DNA of 64,000 nucleotides from Bacillota bacterium (lineage in GTDB: Bacteria; Bacillota; Clostridia; Oscillospirales; Acutalibacteraceae), in NCBI GenBank assembly GCA_023458755.1, contig JAEWYE010000058.1, forward strand, positions 62,001 through 126,000, in the 5' to 3' direction. Of this stretch, positions 17,047-26,272 are shown in pieces. A program made the position numbers and the translations under genes. The notes beneath the pieces are model-generated. The model was not told the DNA's origin. It did no database searches and saw only the letters and a list, made by a program, of their open reading frames with translations. The first letter of the stretch is position 1; each line of letters begins with the position of its first letter.

Positions 17047-18204
17047 ATGAAGCATGTTTTTATTGTGGGAAGCAATGGGATTCCTGCTGCTTATGGTGGA
17101 TTCGAGACATTTGTAGAACAACTGACAAGCCACAAACAAAGTCCTCAAATTAAATATCATATTTCTTGCTTATCCGATGAAAATAAGGAATTTGAATATA
17201 ATGATGCGCATTGTTTTGCAATAAAAGTACCTAATTTAGGGCCTGCTACAGCTAATTATTATGATGTGATTTCTTTAAATTACTGTTGTAATTATATTGC
17301 TGCGAATAAAATAGAGCAGGCAATAGTTTATGTTTTAGGTGCGGGAATTGGTCCAATGTTTGGTTATTATCGTAAGAAGTTACACCGTTTAGGAACACAA
17401 TTATTTATTAATCCTGATGGATTAGAATGGAAACGAGAGAAATGGAATGCCATCATAAAGCAATATTTTAAATATTGCGAAAAAAAAGTTATGCAAAATG
17501 CTGATTTAGTGATTTGTGATTCAAAAAACATCGAAAAATATATGCAGACGGAATATAAAGAGTTTGCTTCAAAAACAAAATTCATAGCATATGGCGCGGA
17601 TATTAAAAAAACAACCCTTACCTCAGATCTTCTGCCAGTGAAAAATTGGTTTACATCTAAAAAATTAAAAGAAAATAATTATTACCTAGTTGTTGGAAGG
17701 TTCGTTCCAGAAAATAACTATAAAACGATACTTTTGGAATTTATGAAGTCTACCACTCAAAAAGATTTAGTTTTGATTACAAACGTTGAACGAAACAGTT
17801 TTTATAACCAGCTACAGGAAGAAACCCATTTTGATCAGGATAGCCGCATTAAGTTTGTTGGCACGGTTTATGATCAACAATTATTGATATATATTCGTGA
17901 ACATGCATATGGGTATATTCATGGCCATGAGGTAGGTGGGACAAACCCGTCTCTTTTAGAAGCCTTGGCTTGTACCAATCTTAACCTTTTGCTGGATGTT
18001 GGGTTTAACAGAGAAGTTGGAGAAAACGGAGCTTTGTATTGGAATAAGGAAAGAAATAGTTTAGGGCAACTTATTCTGCAGTGTGATTCTTTCAGTGAAG
18101 AAGAAATTCATTTATTTGAAAGTAAAGCCAAATCACGAATTTCTGATTATTATAACTGGGATAATATTTCACATATATATGAACAAATATTTGCGAGGAA
18201 TTAG
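17047..18204 (+). CDS. DUF1972-type family 4 glycosyltransferase (rhamnosyltransferase-like)
   Basis: The 385-residue protein begins with the hallmark FIVGSNGIPAAYGGFETFVE of DUF1972 glycosyltransferases. Several studied members transfer rhamnose as the second sugar in streptococcal-type capsules. NPDGLEWKREKW and the C-terminal GYIHGHEVGGTNPSLLEALA follow the family pattern. With the complete rml pathway about 5 kb downstream, a beta-linked L-rhamnose donor is a reasonable guess. The next gene starts 2 bp after its stop. Confidence 0.85.
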   Translation: MKHVFIVGSNGIPAAYGGFETFVEQLTSHKQSPQIKYHISCLSDENKEFEYNDAHCFAIKVPNLGPATANYYDVISLNYCCNYIAANKIEQAIVYVLGAGIGPMFGYYRKKLHRLGTQLFINPDGLEWKREKWNAIIKQYFKYCEKKVMQNADLVICDSKNIEKYMQTEYKEFASKTKFIAYGADIKKTTLTSDLLPVKNWFTSKKLKENNYYLVVGRFVPENNYKTILLEFMKSTTQKDLVLITNVERNSFYNQLQEETHFDQDSRIKFVGTVYDQQLLIYIREHAYGYIHGHEVGGTNPSLLEALACTNLNLLLDVGFNREVGENGALYWNKERNSLGQLILQCDSFSEEEIHLFESKAKSRISDYYNWDNISHIYEQIFARN

Positions 18205-18206
18205 AA

Positions 18207-19541
18207 ATGATCATATTCCATTATTCCTTGGGTTTTCCTCCTTATCGGACTGGCGGATTGACTAGATATGCGCTAGATATTGCAAAAGAGCAAAGCATGG
18301 AGGGTCATATTGTTTCACTTATTTGGCCGGGAAGAATCAATCCCTTGCTGAGAGATGGATTTTCTTACCATGGCGGAGATTTTGGAATTCAAAGCATTGA
18401 ATTAATTAATCCTTTACCGGTTCCATTGTTAAATGGAATTAGAAATACAAATTTATATATGCAGACAAGAAATATTAGTGTGTTTAGGAAATTCTTCCGA
18501 GAGCAAAAGCCTGATGTGATACATATTCATACACTAATGGGTCTTCCTAAAGAATTCTTGCTGGCTGCAAAAGAATCTAGCATTAAACTTATATATACCA
18601 CTCATGATTATTTTGGCCTTTGTCCAAAAGTTAGTTTTTTTTGTAATAGCCAGGTTTGTAGTAATAAAGAAAGCTGCAAAGACTGTTATCAGTGTAATGA
18701 AAATGCTTTTTCATATCCAATGATTATTGCTATGCAATCTGCACTATATCGTAAACTCAAAGAAAACTCATTTATAAAAACATTGAAGAAAATAAAGAAA
18801 AAAAATGATAATATTAGTCAACAGCTGAAAAGCAATATAACTTTAAATAACGAAAATATAAATCACTATAAAAGACTAAGGAACTATTATATTTCTTTAT
18901 ATACTATGATTGATACTTTTCATTTTAATAGCAATCTATCCAAGCAAGTTTATGAATATTTTATTAGCCCAAAGTATAGTTCGGTAATTCCAATTCTACA
19001 TGCAGATATTCATGATCGAAGAAAAATAAAAAAGTTTGGAAATACTTTAAAAATTGCTTACATGGCTGAAACAAAGGCATATAAAGGCTTTTTTGTATTA
19101 CTGGATGCTCTTGATTCTATTAATCTAAAAGGAAAGAATGACTTTACCTTGAGGATATTTTCAAGAAGCGATATAAAAAAGGACTATATCATTGAATCAG
19201 ATCATTATAACATTTCAGAACTGGAAGATATATTTGATGAAACCGATTTGGTGGTAGTTCCAAGTATATGTCTTGAAACTTTTGGATTTGTTGTATTGGA
19301 AGCACTGTCTTTCGGAGTTCCGGTTATAGTAACCGAGAATGTTGGATCTAAAGATTTGGTTGGTGACATGGGTTTCGTAATTCAACCTACAGAGAAATCA
19401 TTAGCGGCTTTGCTGGAGAAAATCTATGATGATCGAACTTTACTAAATAAATGTAATGAGTCTATAGTTTCTGGGTTTCATCTTGATTTTGATTTTTCAC
19501 ATCATGTTAATAAGATAATGGAGTTGTATCATGATGAATAA
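18207..19541 (+). CDS. Family 4 glycosyltransferase with a cysteine-rich insertion
   Basis: The 444-residue GT-B enzyme has an N-terminal YRTGGLTRYALDIAKEQ and a C-terminal donor site with CLETFGFVVLEALSFGVPV. After THDYFGLCPK comes a segment with five more cysteines (FFC, QVC, ESC, KDC, QC) and a long basic helical insert. That Cys cluster occurs in some exopolysaccharide GT4 proteins and may bind zinc. Ribosome-site spacing is tight: GCGAGGAATTAGAA lies before the ATG, partly within the previous gene. Confidence 0.87.
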   Translation: MIIFHYSLGFPPYRTGGLTRYALDIAKEQSMEGHIVSLIWPGRINPLLRDGFSYHGGDFGIQSIELINPLPVPLLNGIRNTNLYMQTRNISVFRKFFREQKPDVIHIHTLMGLPKEFLLAAKESSIKLIYTTHDYFGLCPKVSFFCNSQVCSNKESCKDCYQCNENAFSYPMIIAMQSALYRKLKENSFIKTLKKIKKKNDNISQQLKSNITLNNENINHYKRLRNYYISLYTMIDTFHFNSNLSKQVYEYFISPKYSSVIPILHADIHDRRKIKKFGNTLKIAYMAETKAYKGFFVLLDALDSINLKGKNDFTLRIFSRSDIKKDYIIESDHYNISELEDIFDETDLVVVPSICLETFGFVVLEALSFGVPVIVTENVGSKDLVGDMGFVIQPTEKSLAALLEKIYDDRTLLNKCNESIVSGFHLDFDFSHHVNKIMELYHDE

Positions 19542-20409
19542 TTTGCCTAAATTATCTTTTGTCATATTACATTATGTTAATGAGCAGGACACCATTGATT
19601 GCGTAAATTCTATAATTAATAATATTAATTATCAGAATAAAGATATAATTATTGTCGATAATGCTTCACCCAATCAATCAGGTATCGCATTGGAACAAAA
19701 ATATGAGGATTGTCCTTTTGTAACTGTAATTTTGAATGAACAAAATCTAGGCTTTGCAAAAGGGAATAATGTTGGTTATCAATATGCTAAATATAAAGGA
19801 GAAGCCGATTTTATAATACTAATTAATAATGATACGCTTATTAAACAAAGCAATTTTTGCGACCAAATTATACGTTTGTATTCTCAAACAGGGTATGCAG
19901 TATTGGGACCGAAAATAATATCATTAATAGATGGGCTGAATCAAAATCCTGTTCCATATTCTTTAGTTAGCACTTATCGAATATTACGTAGACTATGCAT
20001 GCTTATATTCATGTATTGTGCAAATTTGTTTCATATGGATCAACATATAAGTAAGGATCCGCGCAAATATCACACTGAAGTTTCGTCCCAAGGGAATTAC
20101 CAATTGTTTGGATGCTGTCTTATTTTCTCCTCGATATTTATTCAGCAATTTGATGGTTTATATCCTGGAACCTTTATGTATGGGGAAGAAGATATACTAA
20201 AATTTATATGCGAATCAAATAAATTAAAAATGTTATATAATGACGATATAGAAATATTTCACAAGGAAGGCTCTTCTACTAAAAGTTCACAAAAAAAAAG
20301 CATAAAAAGTCGTCAATTTTATTATCGAAATGCGATCTATTCTCTTTTTCAACTGCTATTGCTCAAGAAACATATCAAAGGTATGAAGGAAAAACGGTGT
20401 AATTTATGA
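19531..20409 (+). CDS. Family 2 glycosyltransferase
   Basis: The 292-residue GT-A protein has LSFVILHYVNEQDTIDCVNS, IIVDNASPNQSG and the acidic LINNDTL at the metal site. Its C-terminal half is typical of rhamnosyltransferases (NYQLFGCCLIFSS, then FMYGEEDILKF). The start overlaps the previous gene by 11 bp; a second ATG three bases later is equally possible. It probably extends the repeat unit, perhaps with rhamnose. Its stop overlaps the following gene by ATGA. Confidence 0.87.
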   Translation: MMNNLPKLSFVILHYVNEQDTIDCVNSIINNINYQNKDIIIVDNASPNQSGIALEQKYEDCPFVTVILNEQNLGFAKGNNVGYQYAKYKGEADFIILINNDTLIKQSNFCDQIIRLYSQTGYAVLGPKIISLIDGLNQNPVPYSLVSTYRILRRLCMLIFMYCANLFHMDQHISKDPRKYHTEVSSQGNYQLFGCCLIFSSIFIQQFDGLYPGTFMYGEEDILKFICESNKLKMLYNDDIEIFHKEGSSTKSSQKKSIKSRQFYYRNAIYSLFQLLLLKKHIKGMKEKRCNL

Positions 20410-21839
20410 AAATTATTAATGCTTCTAAAGTTAAACCTTTTAGCACAACTGTTGTACATTGGATTCTCGCTTTATATGTTGTTTATGGGGTCTTAATGTG
20501 GGAAGTTGCATTAAATATAAAGTATTATTATATAATACTTTCTGTTTTTTTAATATTGAATATTTACATTTATATATCCTTAAAAAGCAAAAATCAAATA
20601 ATCACTTTAACAGATATCTTTAAAAACATATTCAACAATATAAAAGTATTTGATGCTATTGTTTTTTTATTTCTAATTGCTAATTGTGTTTGGATATTTG
20701 TAGTACCTAGATCAAAAGGATTTTCTACTTCTCTTGCTATTCAAGAGTCAGGAATTCTTCTTATATTAATTTTATATTTCCCATTGGCAATACTGATTCG
20801 GATGAAGGAAATTGATTTTCGTCTTATAATAAAAAGTTTTACTATCATAACTTCTGTATTGGCAGTATGGTATGTTCTTATTTGGAGTGCAGAAGTTTGT
20901 TTTCCGGGAGCCTATCAAGGCTTTTTTGATTTTTTAAAGAATGTGCCAGGCCATTTATTTAAAGTTGGCGATGTATATAAAGGCTGGAGTTCTGTTCGTA
21001 TAGTTTTGGCAAATTGCATTTTGTTGGTGTCTGGATTATTGTTTACCATTAATAAGAAACAAAAGTATACAATATTTGATTATCTTATGATTATTATTTT
21101 TACTTTTGCAATTTTATGTACTTACTTAAAATCAATATGGCTTGGCCTGATTATAGGAATTTTAATTTTAGCTGTTAGCTCTTTGATTCAAAAAGAGGGA
21201 AAAAATGCCAACATATGGAAAGCTATTATAACAATTAGCATTTCGTTCATTGTATTAAATTTTACTGTGTTTGGAGGATCAACATTTACTAGATTATTTA
21301 ATGGTTTTTCAACTTCATCACACCAAGCTACTCTAGTTTCGAGTGGTGTCCAAAATAAGGCTGAATCAGGCTCCACTAAAGTTGATAAAAAGCTACTACA
21401 AGATAACAAGATTATTTCAGATACAGCTGCTTCTAATACAGAAAAACTGGTTCAAATCAAGAAGCTAACCAATCAATGGAAACAAAGTCCGTTTATCGGA
21501 TTTGGGTATGGTAGTTATATAAAAGACTATCTTCGGTCACCAACTGTTGTTTATGCATATGAAATGACGGCCTTTTCTTTGTTAATGAAAGTGGGAATCG
21601 TTGGTGCTCTGTGTTGGTTATTGCTACTGTTTGCGCCTTGTGTTCATATATATAGAAATTATAGGAATAATAAAATTGGGAAAAATAGAGTAGCATTATG
21701 GATTGCAGTCGCTTTGGCTTTCATTGTATCAATTCAAACGAATCCGCTGTTATTTACCGCAAGCTCCATGAATCTTATTTTGATTCTGGTTTTATATTCG
21801 GTAGATTTTGAATCAAAAGAAAGCATAAAAGCAGATTAA
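20406..21839 (+). CDS. O-antigen ligase/polymerase-like membrane protein
   Basis: The 477-residue protein has about eleven to twelve membrane helices and a large extracytoplasmic loop around residues 300-365. The loop is followed by WKQSPFIGFGYGSYIKDY, resembling the glycine-containing motif after the big loop in WaaL/Wzy proteins. It is the only candidate here for polymerising or ligating the flipped repeat units. The sequence is very AT-rich. It is translationally coupled to the GT2 gene upstream. Confidence 0.78.
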   Translation: MKIINASKVKPFSTTVVHWILALYVVYGVLMWEVALNIKYYYIILSVFLILNIYIYISLKSKNQIITLTDIFKNIFNNIKVFDAIVFLFLIANCVWIFVVPRSKGFSTSLAIQESGILLILILYFPLAILIRMKEIDFRLIIKSFTIITSVLAVWYVLIWSAEVCFPGAYQGFFDFLKNVPGHLFKVGDVYKGWSSVRIVLANCILLVSGLLFTINKKQKYTIFDYLMIIIFTFAILCTYLKSIWLGLIIGILILAVSSLIQKEGKNANIWKAIITISISFIVLNFTVFGGSTFTRLFNGFSTSSHQATLVSSGVQNKAESGSTKVDKKLLQDNKIISDTAASNTEKLVQIKKLTNQWKQSPFIGFGYGSYIKDYLRSPTVVYAYEMTAFSLLMKVGIVGALCWLLLLFAPCVHIYRNYRNNKIGKNRVALWIAVALAFIVSIQTNPLLFTASSMNLILILVLYSVDFESKESIKAD

Positions 21840-21864
21840 TATAAATTTTTTAGGGGATTGTTTT

Positions 21865-22743
21865 ATGAAAGGTATTATTTTAGCCGGAGGATCCGGTACA
21901 AGACTTTATCCACTCACCATGGTAACATCAAAGCAGCTTCTTCCGGTGTACGATAAGCCAATGATCTATTATCCGCTTTCCACCCTTATGTTGGCAGGTA
22001 TTCGGGATATTCTTATCATTTCAACGCCACAAGATCTGCCGAATTTTGAACGTCTGCTTGGTGATGGTTCCCACTATGGAATCCATCTTTCCTATAAAGT
22101 TCAACCTTCTCCGGACGGGCTTGCTCAAGCTTTTCTATTAGGCGAAGAGTTTATTAATGGCGATTCCTGTGCCATGGTACTTGGAGATAACATTTTTTAC
22201 GGAAGTGGGCTAAAAAAACATTTGCGCGAGGCTGCATCAATTGAAAACGGCGCAACTGTTTTCGGGTATTATGTCGATGATCCGGAACGCTTTGGAATTG
22301 TTGAATTTGATGATAATGGCAACGCAATTTCTTTAGAGGAAAAGCCAAAGAATCCCAAATCGAATTATGCAGTAACAGGTCTTTATTTTTATGATAATCA
22401 TGTCTGTGAATATGCTCATTTAATTAAGCCATCCGCACGCGGAGAGCTTGAAATAACTGATTTAAATAAAGTTTATCTCGAAAAAGGCAATTTAAACGTT
22501 GTGACTTTAGGGCGCGGATATGCTTGGCTCGACACAGGTACGGTAGATGCGCTCAATGAGGCTGCAGAATTTGTAAAGGTTGTTGAGACAAGGCAAGGAA
22601 TCCAAGTTTCTGCTCCAGAGGAAATTGCATATAAGAATGATTGGATCTCTAAAGCGAAATTGTCAGAGTCAGCAGAGCTTTATGGAAAGTCTACATATGG
22701 TGCTCACTTAAGAAAAGTGGCAGAGGGTAAAATTTTATATTGA
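21865..22743 (+). CDS. rmlA: Glucose-1-phosphate thymidylyltransferase
   Basis: The 292-residue cytoplasmic enzyme makes dTDP-glucose from dTTP and glucose-1-phosphate, the first step to dTDP-L-rhamnose. GGSGTRLYPLT, KQLLPVYDKPMIYYPLS and EEKPKNPKSNYAVTGLYF are the family signatures, and the length is canonical. AGGGGATTG precedes the ATG. The four rml genes lie in the order A, D, B, C, with one GT2 gene between B and C. Confidence 0.97.
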   Translation: MKGIILAGGSGTRLYPLTMVTSKQLLPVYDKPMIYYPLSTLMLAGIRDILIISTPQDLPNFERLLGDGSHYGIHLSYKVQPSPDGLAQAFLLGEEFINGDSCAMVLGDNIFYGSGLKKHLREAASIENGATVFGYYVDDPERFGIVEFDDNGNAISLEEKPKNPKSNYAVTGLYFYDNHVCEYAHLIKPSARGELEITDLNKVYLEKGNLNVVTLGRGYAWLDTGTVDALNEAAEFVKVVETRQGIQVSAPEEIAYKNDWISKAKLSESAELYGKSTYGAHLRKVAEGKILY

Positions 22744-22757
22744 TCGAGGAAATAATA

Positions 22758-23603
22758 ATGAAGGTTTTGGTCACAGGGGTAAAGGGACAACTCGGATATG
22801 ATGTAATGAAAGTGCTGCATGAAAGAAATATCGATTGTTTAGGCGCTGACATTGAAGAGTTCGATATTACAGATCATCAAGCAACCGAAAATTTTATTGA
22901 GGAATATAAACCTGATGTTGTGATTCATTGTTCTGCATATACGGCAGTTGATAAAGCTGAGGACAATTACGATGTATGTAACGCTGTGAATGCACAGGGA
23001 CCTCGTAATATTGCGGCGGTCTGCAAGAAGATAGATGCTAAAATGGTATATATCAGTACAGATTATGTATTTCCAGGAACAGGGGAAACTGCTTATGAGG
23101 TCGATGATCCCAAAGCTCCTCTGAGCGTTTATGGAAAAACAAAATTAGCCGGCGAAGAGGCAGTACAGGAAATTTTGAATAAATATTTTATTGTTCGAAT
23201 TGCATGGGTGTTTGGAAAGAATGGGAACAATTTCATTCGAACAATGCTGCGTCTTTCAAAAGATCATCAGGAGATTAATGTGGTATGTGACCAGGTCGGC
23301 TCACCTACCTATACTGCTGATTTAGCGCCGCTTCTTTGCGATATGATTGAAACTGAAAAGTATGGCATCTATCATGCAACAAATGAAGGATATTGCAGTT
23401 GGGCCGAATTTGCTGAAGCAATTTTCAAAGAAGCAGGCTGCAACACGAAAGTGAATTTTATTACTTCAGACCAATATCCGGCAAAGGCACCAAGGCCTTT
23501 TAACTCAAGAATGTCCAAAACAAGTTTAGACCACAATGGGTTTAAAAGGTTACCAACTTGGCAGGATGCATTAGCTAGATATTTGAAAGAAATTGAACAG
23601 TAA
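22758..23603 (+). CDS. rmlD: dTDP-4-dehydrorhamnose reductase
   Basis: This 281-residue SDR-fold enzyme catalyses the last step of dTDP-L-rhamnose synthesis. VTGVKGQLGYD is the nucleotide-binding loop, STDYVFPG carries the conserved Thr/Asp, and YGKTK supplies the Tyr-Lys pair. The ATG at 22758 is chosen because GAGGAA lies 7 bases before it; an in-frame TTG at 22740 overlaps the rmlA stop and has no ribosome site. Confidence 0.96.
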   Translation: MKVLVTGVKGQLGYDVMKVLHERNIDCLGADIEEFDITDHQATENFIEEYKPDVVIHCSAYTAVDKAEDNYDVCNAVNAQGPRNIAAVCKKIDAKMVYISTDYVFPGTGETAYEVDDPKAPLSVYGKTKLAGEEAVQEILNKYFIVRIAWVFGKNGNNFIRTMLRLSKDHQEINVVCDQVGSPTYTADLAPLLCDMIETEKYGIYHATNEGYCSWAEFAEAIFKEAGCNTKVNFITSDQYPAKAPRPFNSRMSKTSLDHNGFKRLPTWQDALARYLKEIEQ

Positions 23604-23619
23604 GGATGGAGTTTTATAT

Positions 23620-24681
23620 ATGAAAAAGACTTATTTAGTAACTGGCGGAGCTGGGTTTATTGGTTCAAATTTTATTTACTACATGCTGAATAAGTATAGT
23701 GAAATTAGCATTGTCAATTTGGACAAGCTCACTTATGCGGGAAATTTAGAAAATTTGAAATCTATTGAGTCGGATCCTCGCTATAAATTTGTGCAGGCAG
23801 ATATATGTGACAAATCGGCAATCGAAAAAGTTATGACAGAAAATGATATTGATTTCATTGTTAATTTCGCTGCTGAAAGCCATGTAGATCGCAGCATCTC
23901 AAATCCCGAAATTTTTGTACAAACGAATGTCCGGGGTACAGTAAATCTGCTGAATTGTGCAAAGAATGCGTGGAAAAATGGCGATGATACCTATAAAGAC
24001 GGAGCTAAGTATCTGCAGGTGTCTACGGATGAAGTTTACGGTTCTTTAGGGGCAGAAGGATATTTTATGGAAAGTACTCCGATTTGTCCCCACAGTCCTT
24101 ATTCTTCCAGTAAGGCATCTGCTGATTTATTTGTGAAGGCATATTTTGATACCTATAAGTTTCCGGTGAATATTACACGTTGTTCCAATAATTACGGCCC
24201 GTATCAATTTCCGGAAAAATTAATTCCACTCATTATGAATAATACCCTTCAGCATAAAGAACTGCCGGTATATGGAGACGGAATGCAGGTGCGTGACTGG
24301 CTGTATGTGGAAGACCACTGCAAGGCGATTGATATGGTTTTGAATGGCGGACGTTTGGGCGAAGTTTACAATATCGGCGGACATAATGAACGCCCCAATA
24401 TCTTTATAGTAAAGACAATTATTGAATATATCAAAGAGAATGTGGATGCCACAGTTGGGGAAGACTTGATTCGTCACGTTGCGGATAGGAAAGGTCACGA
24501 CCGCCGCTATGGGATTGATCCCGCCAAAATCAAAGAAGAACTTGGCTGGTATCCGGAGACTACTTTTGAGGTTGGCATTAAAAAGACCTTAAAGTGGTAT
24601 CTTGAAAATAAAAGTTGGATGGAAAATGTAACTTCCGGAAACTATCAGGATTACTATAAAAAAATGTATGGTGATAAATAA
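23620..24681 (+). CDS. rmlB: dTDP-glucose 4,6-dehydratase
   Basis: This 353-residue NAD-dependent extended SDR converts dTDP-glucose to the 4-keto-6-deoxy sugar. VTGGAGFIGSNF binds NAD, STDEVYG carries the catalytic Thr-Asp-Glu, and YSSSKASAD gives Tyr and Lys of YXXXK. The ATG at 23620, 10 bases after AAGGATGGAG, is used rather than an ATG at 23593 inside rmlD. The stop overlaps the next ATG by one base. Confidence 0.96.
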   Translation: MKKTYLVTGGAGFIGSNFIYYMLNKYSEISIVNLDKLTYAGNLENLKSIESDPRYKFVQADICDKSAIEKVMTENDIDFIVNFAAESHVDRSISNPEIFVQTNVRGTVNLLNCAKNAWKNGDDTYKDGAKYLQVSTDEVYGSLGAEGYFMESTPICPHSPYSSSKASADLFVKAYFDTYKFPVNITRCSNNYGPYQFPEKLIPLIMNNTLQHKELPVYGDGMQVRDWLYVEDHCKAIDMVLNGGRLGEVYNIGGHNERPNIFIVKTIIEYIKENVDATVGEDLIRHVADRKGHDRRYGIDPAKIKEELGWYPETTFEVGIKKTLKWYLENKSWMENVTSGNYQDYYKKMYGDK

Positions 24682-25676
24682 TGGCGAAAATCTCCATTGC
24701 CATGACAACTTATAATGGTGAAAAATATGTGGAAAAACAGCTGCTTTCCTTGCTGAATCAAACAAGGAAAGCAGATGAAGTTATCATCCGAGATGATTGC
24801 TCAACGGACAAGACAGCTGAAATTGTAACAGAATTCATAAAGAAGAATTCACTGAAAAATTGGGATTTCTCTGTTAATAAATGCAATTTAGGCTACAAGA
24901 GTAATTTTTATGAAGCAATCAGTCAAACTACCGGAGATATTATCTTTTTATGTGACCAGGATGATATTTGGTACCTAAATAAATTAGAGGTAATGGAAAG
25001 TGTTTTTAATAATAACCCTAGTGTGAAAGCATTAAATAGCAGTTTTGAATTTATTGATCAGCAAGATAATAAGATTCAATTCATAGATAAGAGGGGAACT
25101 TCGAATAAAAATTTGATTGATATTCAAATACCAGCAGATGCACTATATAAGATTAATACAAACATTATACTGCGCAGAAATATTTCACCAGGCTGTGTTT
25201 GTGCTTATACTCGTGAGGTGTGTAATAAATTCATAAAGCACACTAAAAATAGTTTGCCCCATGATTGGGAACTTAATATTTATGCTGCGAGCATGAATGG
25301 ACTATATTTTTATAATAGTTCTTTAACTAGGTATAGGATTCATGAGAACAATGCAATTGGAATGAAAATAGATAATCAAATGGAACTCAAAATTAAAGGA
25401 AATCGTTTAGTTCGCCGACAAGTTTTATCCGAACAACGTGCATTAGCCGATCTTTTTGCTTCAGATTGGATTTATAAAACGCTTTCGAAACACGAAAAAA
25501 ACACAGCTTTAATATTTCAAGAATATATTAAAAATCGTGAAATTTGTATAGATAGGTTTAATTTAATCGCGTATTTAAAGTTATGTTTAGCTTATCCGTT
25601 TTTACGTCAAATATCATCAATATCTTTTCGAAGCCTCATAGGAGACTTCATTTACATGTCGAAAATTAAGAGATAA
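24681..25676 (+). CDS. Family 2 glycosyltransferase
   Basis: The 331-residue GT-A enzyme starts with ISIAMTTYNGEKYVEKQL. RDDCSTDKT and LCDQDDIWYLNK mark the donor and metal sites, and HDWELNIYAA follows, as in rhamnosyltransferases of the RfbN/GT2 kind. It is embedded in the rml genes, which suggests that it uses dTDP-L-rhamnose; that is inference. It overlaps rmlB by one base. Confidence 0.88.
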   Translation: MAKISIAMTTYNGEKYVEKQLLSLLNQTRKADEVIIRDDCSTDKTAEIVTEFIKKNSLKNWDFSVNKCNLGYKSNFYEAISQTTGDIIFLCDQDDIWYLNKLEVMESVFNNNPSVKALNSSFEFIDQQDNKIQFIDKRGTSNKNLIDIQIPADALYKINTNIILRRNISPGCVCAYTREVCNKFIKHTKNSLPHDWELNIYAASMNGLYFYNSSLTRYRIHENNAIGMKIDNQMELKIKGNRLVRRQVLSEQRALADLFASDWIYKTLSKHEKNTALIFQEYIKNREICIDRFNLIAYLKLCLAYPFLRQISSISFRSLIGDFIYMSKIKR

Positions 25677-25691
25677 TAAGGAGAACTTGCA

Positions 25692-26252
25692 ATGGGAAAA
25701 TTTAATTTTATTAAGACACCAATCCAAGATATGTATGTTATTGAACCAACAGTTTATGGTGATGCTAGAGGTTATTTTATGGAGACCTATAATTATAATG
25801 AGTTTTGTACCGCAGGACTTGATATGGTTTTTGTTCAGGATAATCAATCCAAATCAAAAAAAGGTGTATTGCGTGGTTTGCATTATCAAACGCACAATCC
25901 ACAAGGCAAATTGGTAAGAGTTATTAGTGGCGAAGTATTTGATATTGGGGTGGACTTAAGGCAAGCAAGCACGACTTTCGGTAAATGGTATGGAGAACGA
26001 CTCAGCGCTGAAAATAAGAGGCAGTTATATATTCCAGAAGGATTCGCACATGGTTTTTTGGTGCTGTCTGAAGAAGCCGAGTTTGTATATAAATGCACTC
26101 GATTTTATGACCCTTCCGGTGAAGGCGGAATTCGTTGGAATGATCCGGATATAGCTGTAGATTGGCCTTTGGATAATATACCGGATATTCTGCTTTCGGA
26201 TAAAGATAAGGTTCAGCCATTTTTTCAAGAATATATTTTAAAAAATAAATAA
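25692..26252 (+). CDS. rmlC: dTDP-4-dehydrorhamnose 3,5-epimerase
   Basis: The 186-residue cupin enzyme epimerises dTDP-4-keto-6-deoxyglucose. RGLHYQTHNPQGKLVRVI carries the catalytic His, EGFAHGFLVLSE the second conserved motif, and YDPSGEGGIRWNDPDI the C-terminal signature. AAGGAG lies 7-8 bases upstream of the ATG. It completes the dTDP-L-rhamnose pathway. Confidence 0.96.
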   Translation: MGKFNFIKTPIQDMYVIEPTVYGDARGYFMETYNYNEFCTAGLDMVFVQDNQSKSKKGVLRGLHYQTHNPQGKLVRVISGEVFDIGVDLRQASTTFGKWYGERLSAENKRQLYIPEGFAHGFLVLSEEAEFVYKCTRFYDPSGEGGIRWNDPDIAVDWPLDNIPDILLSDKDKVQPFFQEYILKNK

Positions 26253-26272
26253 ATGCTTAGGTGGGGTAATCT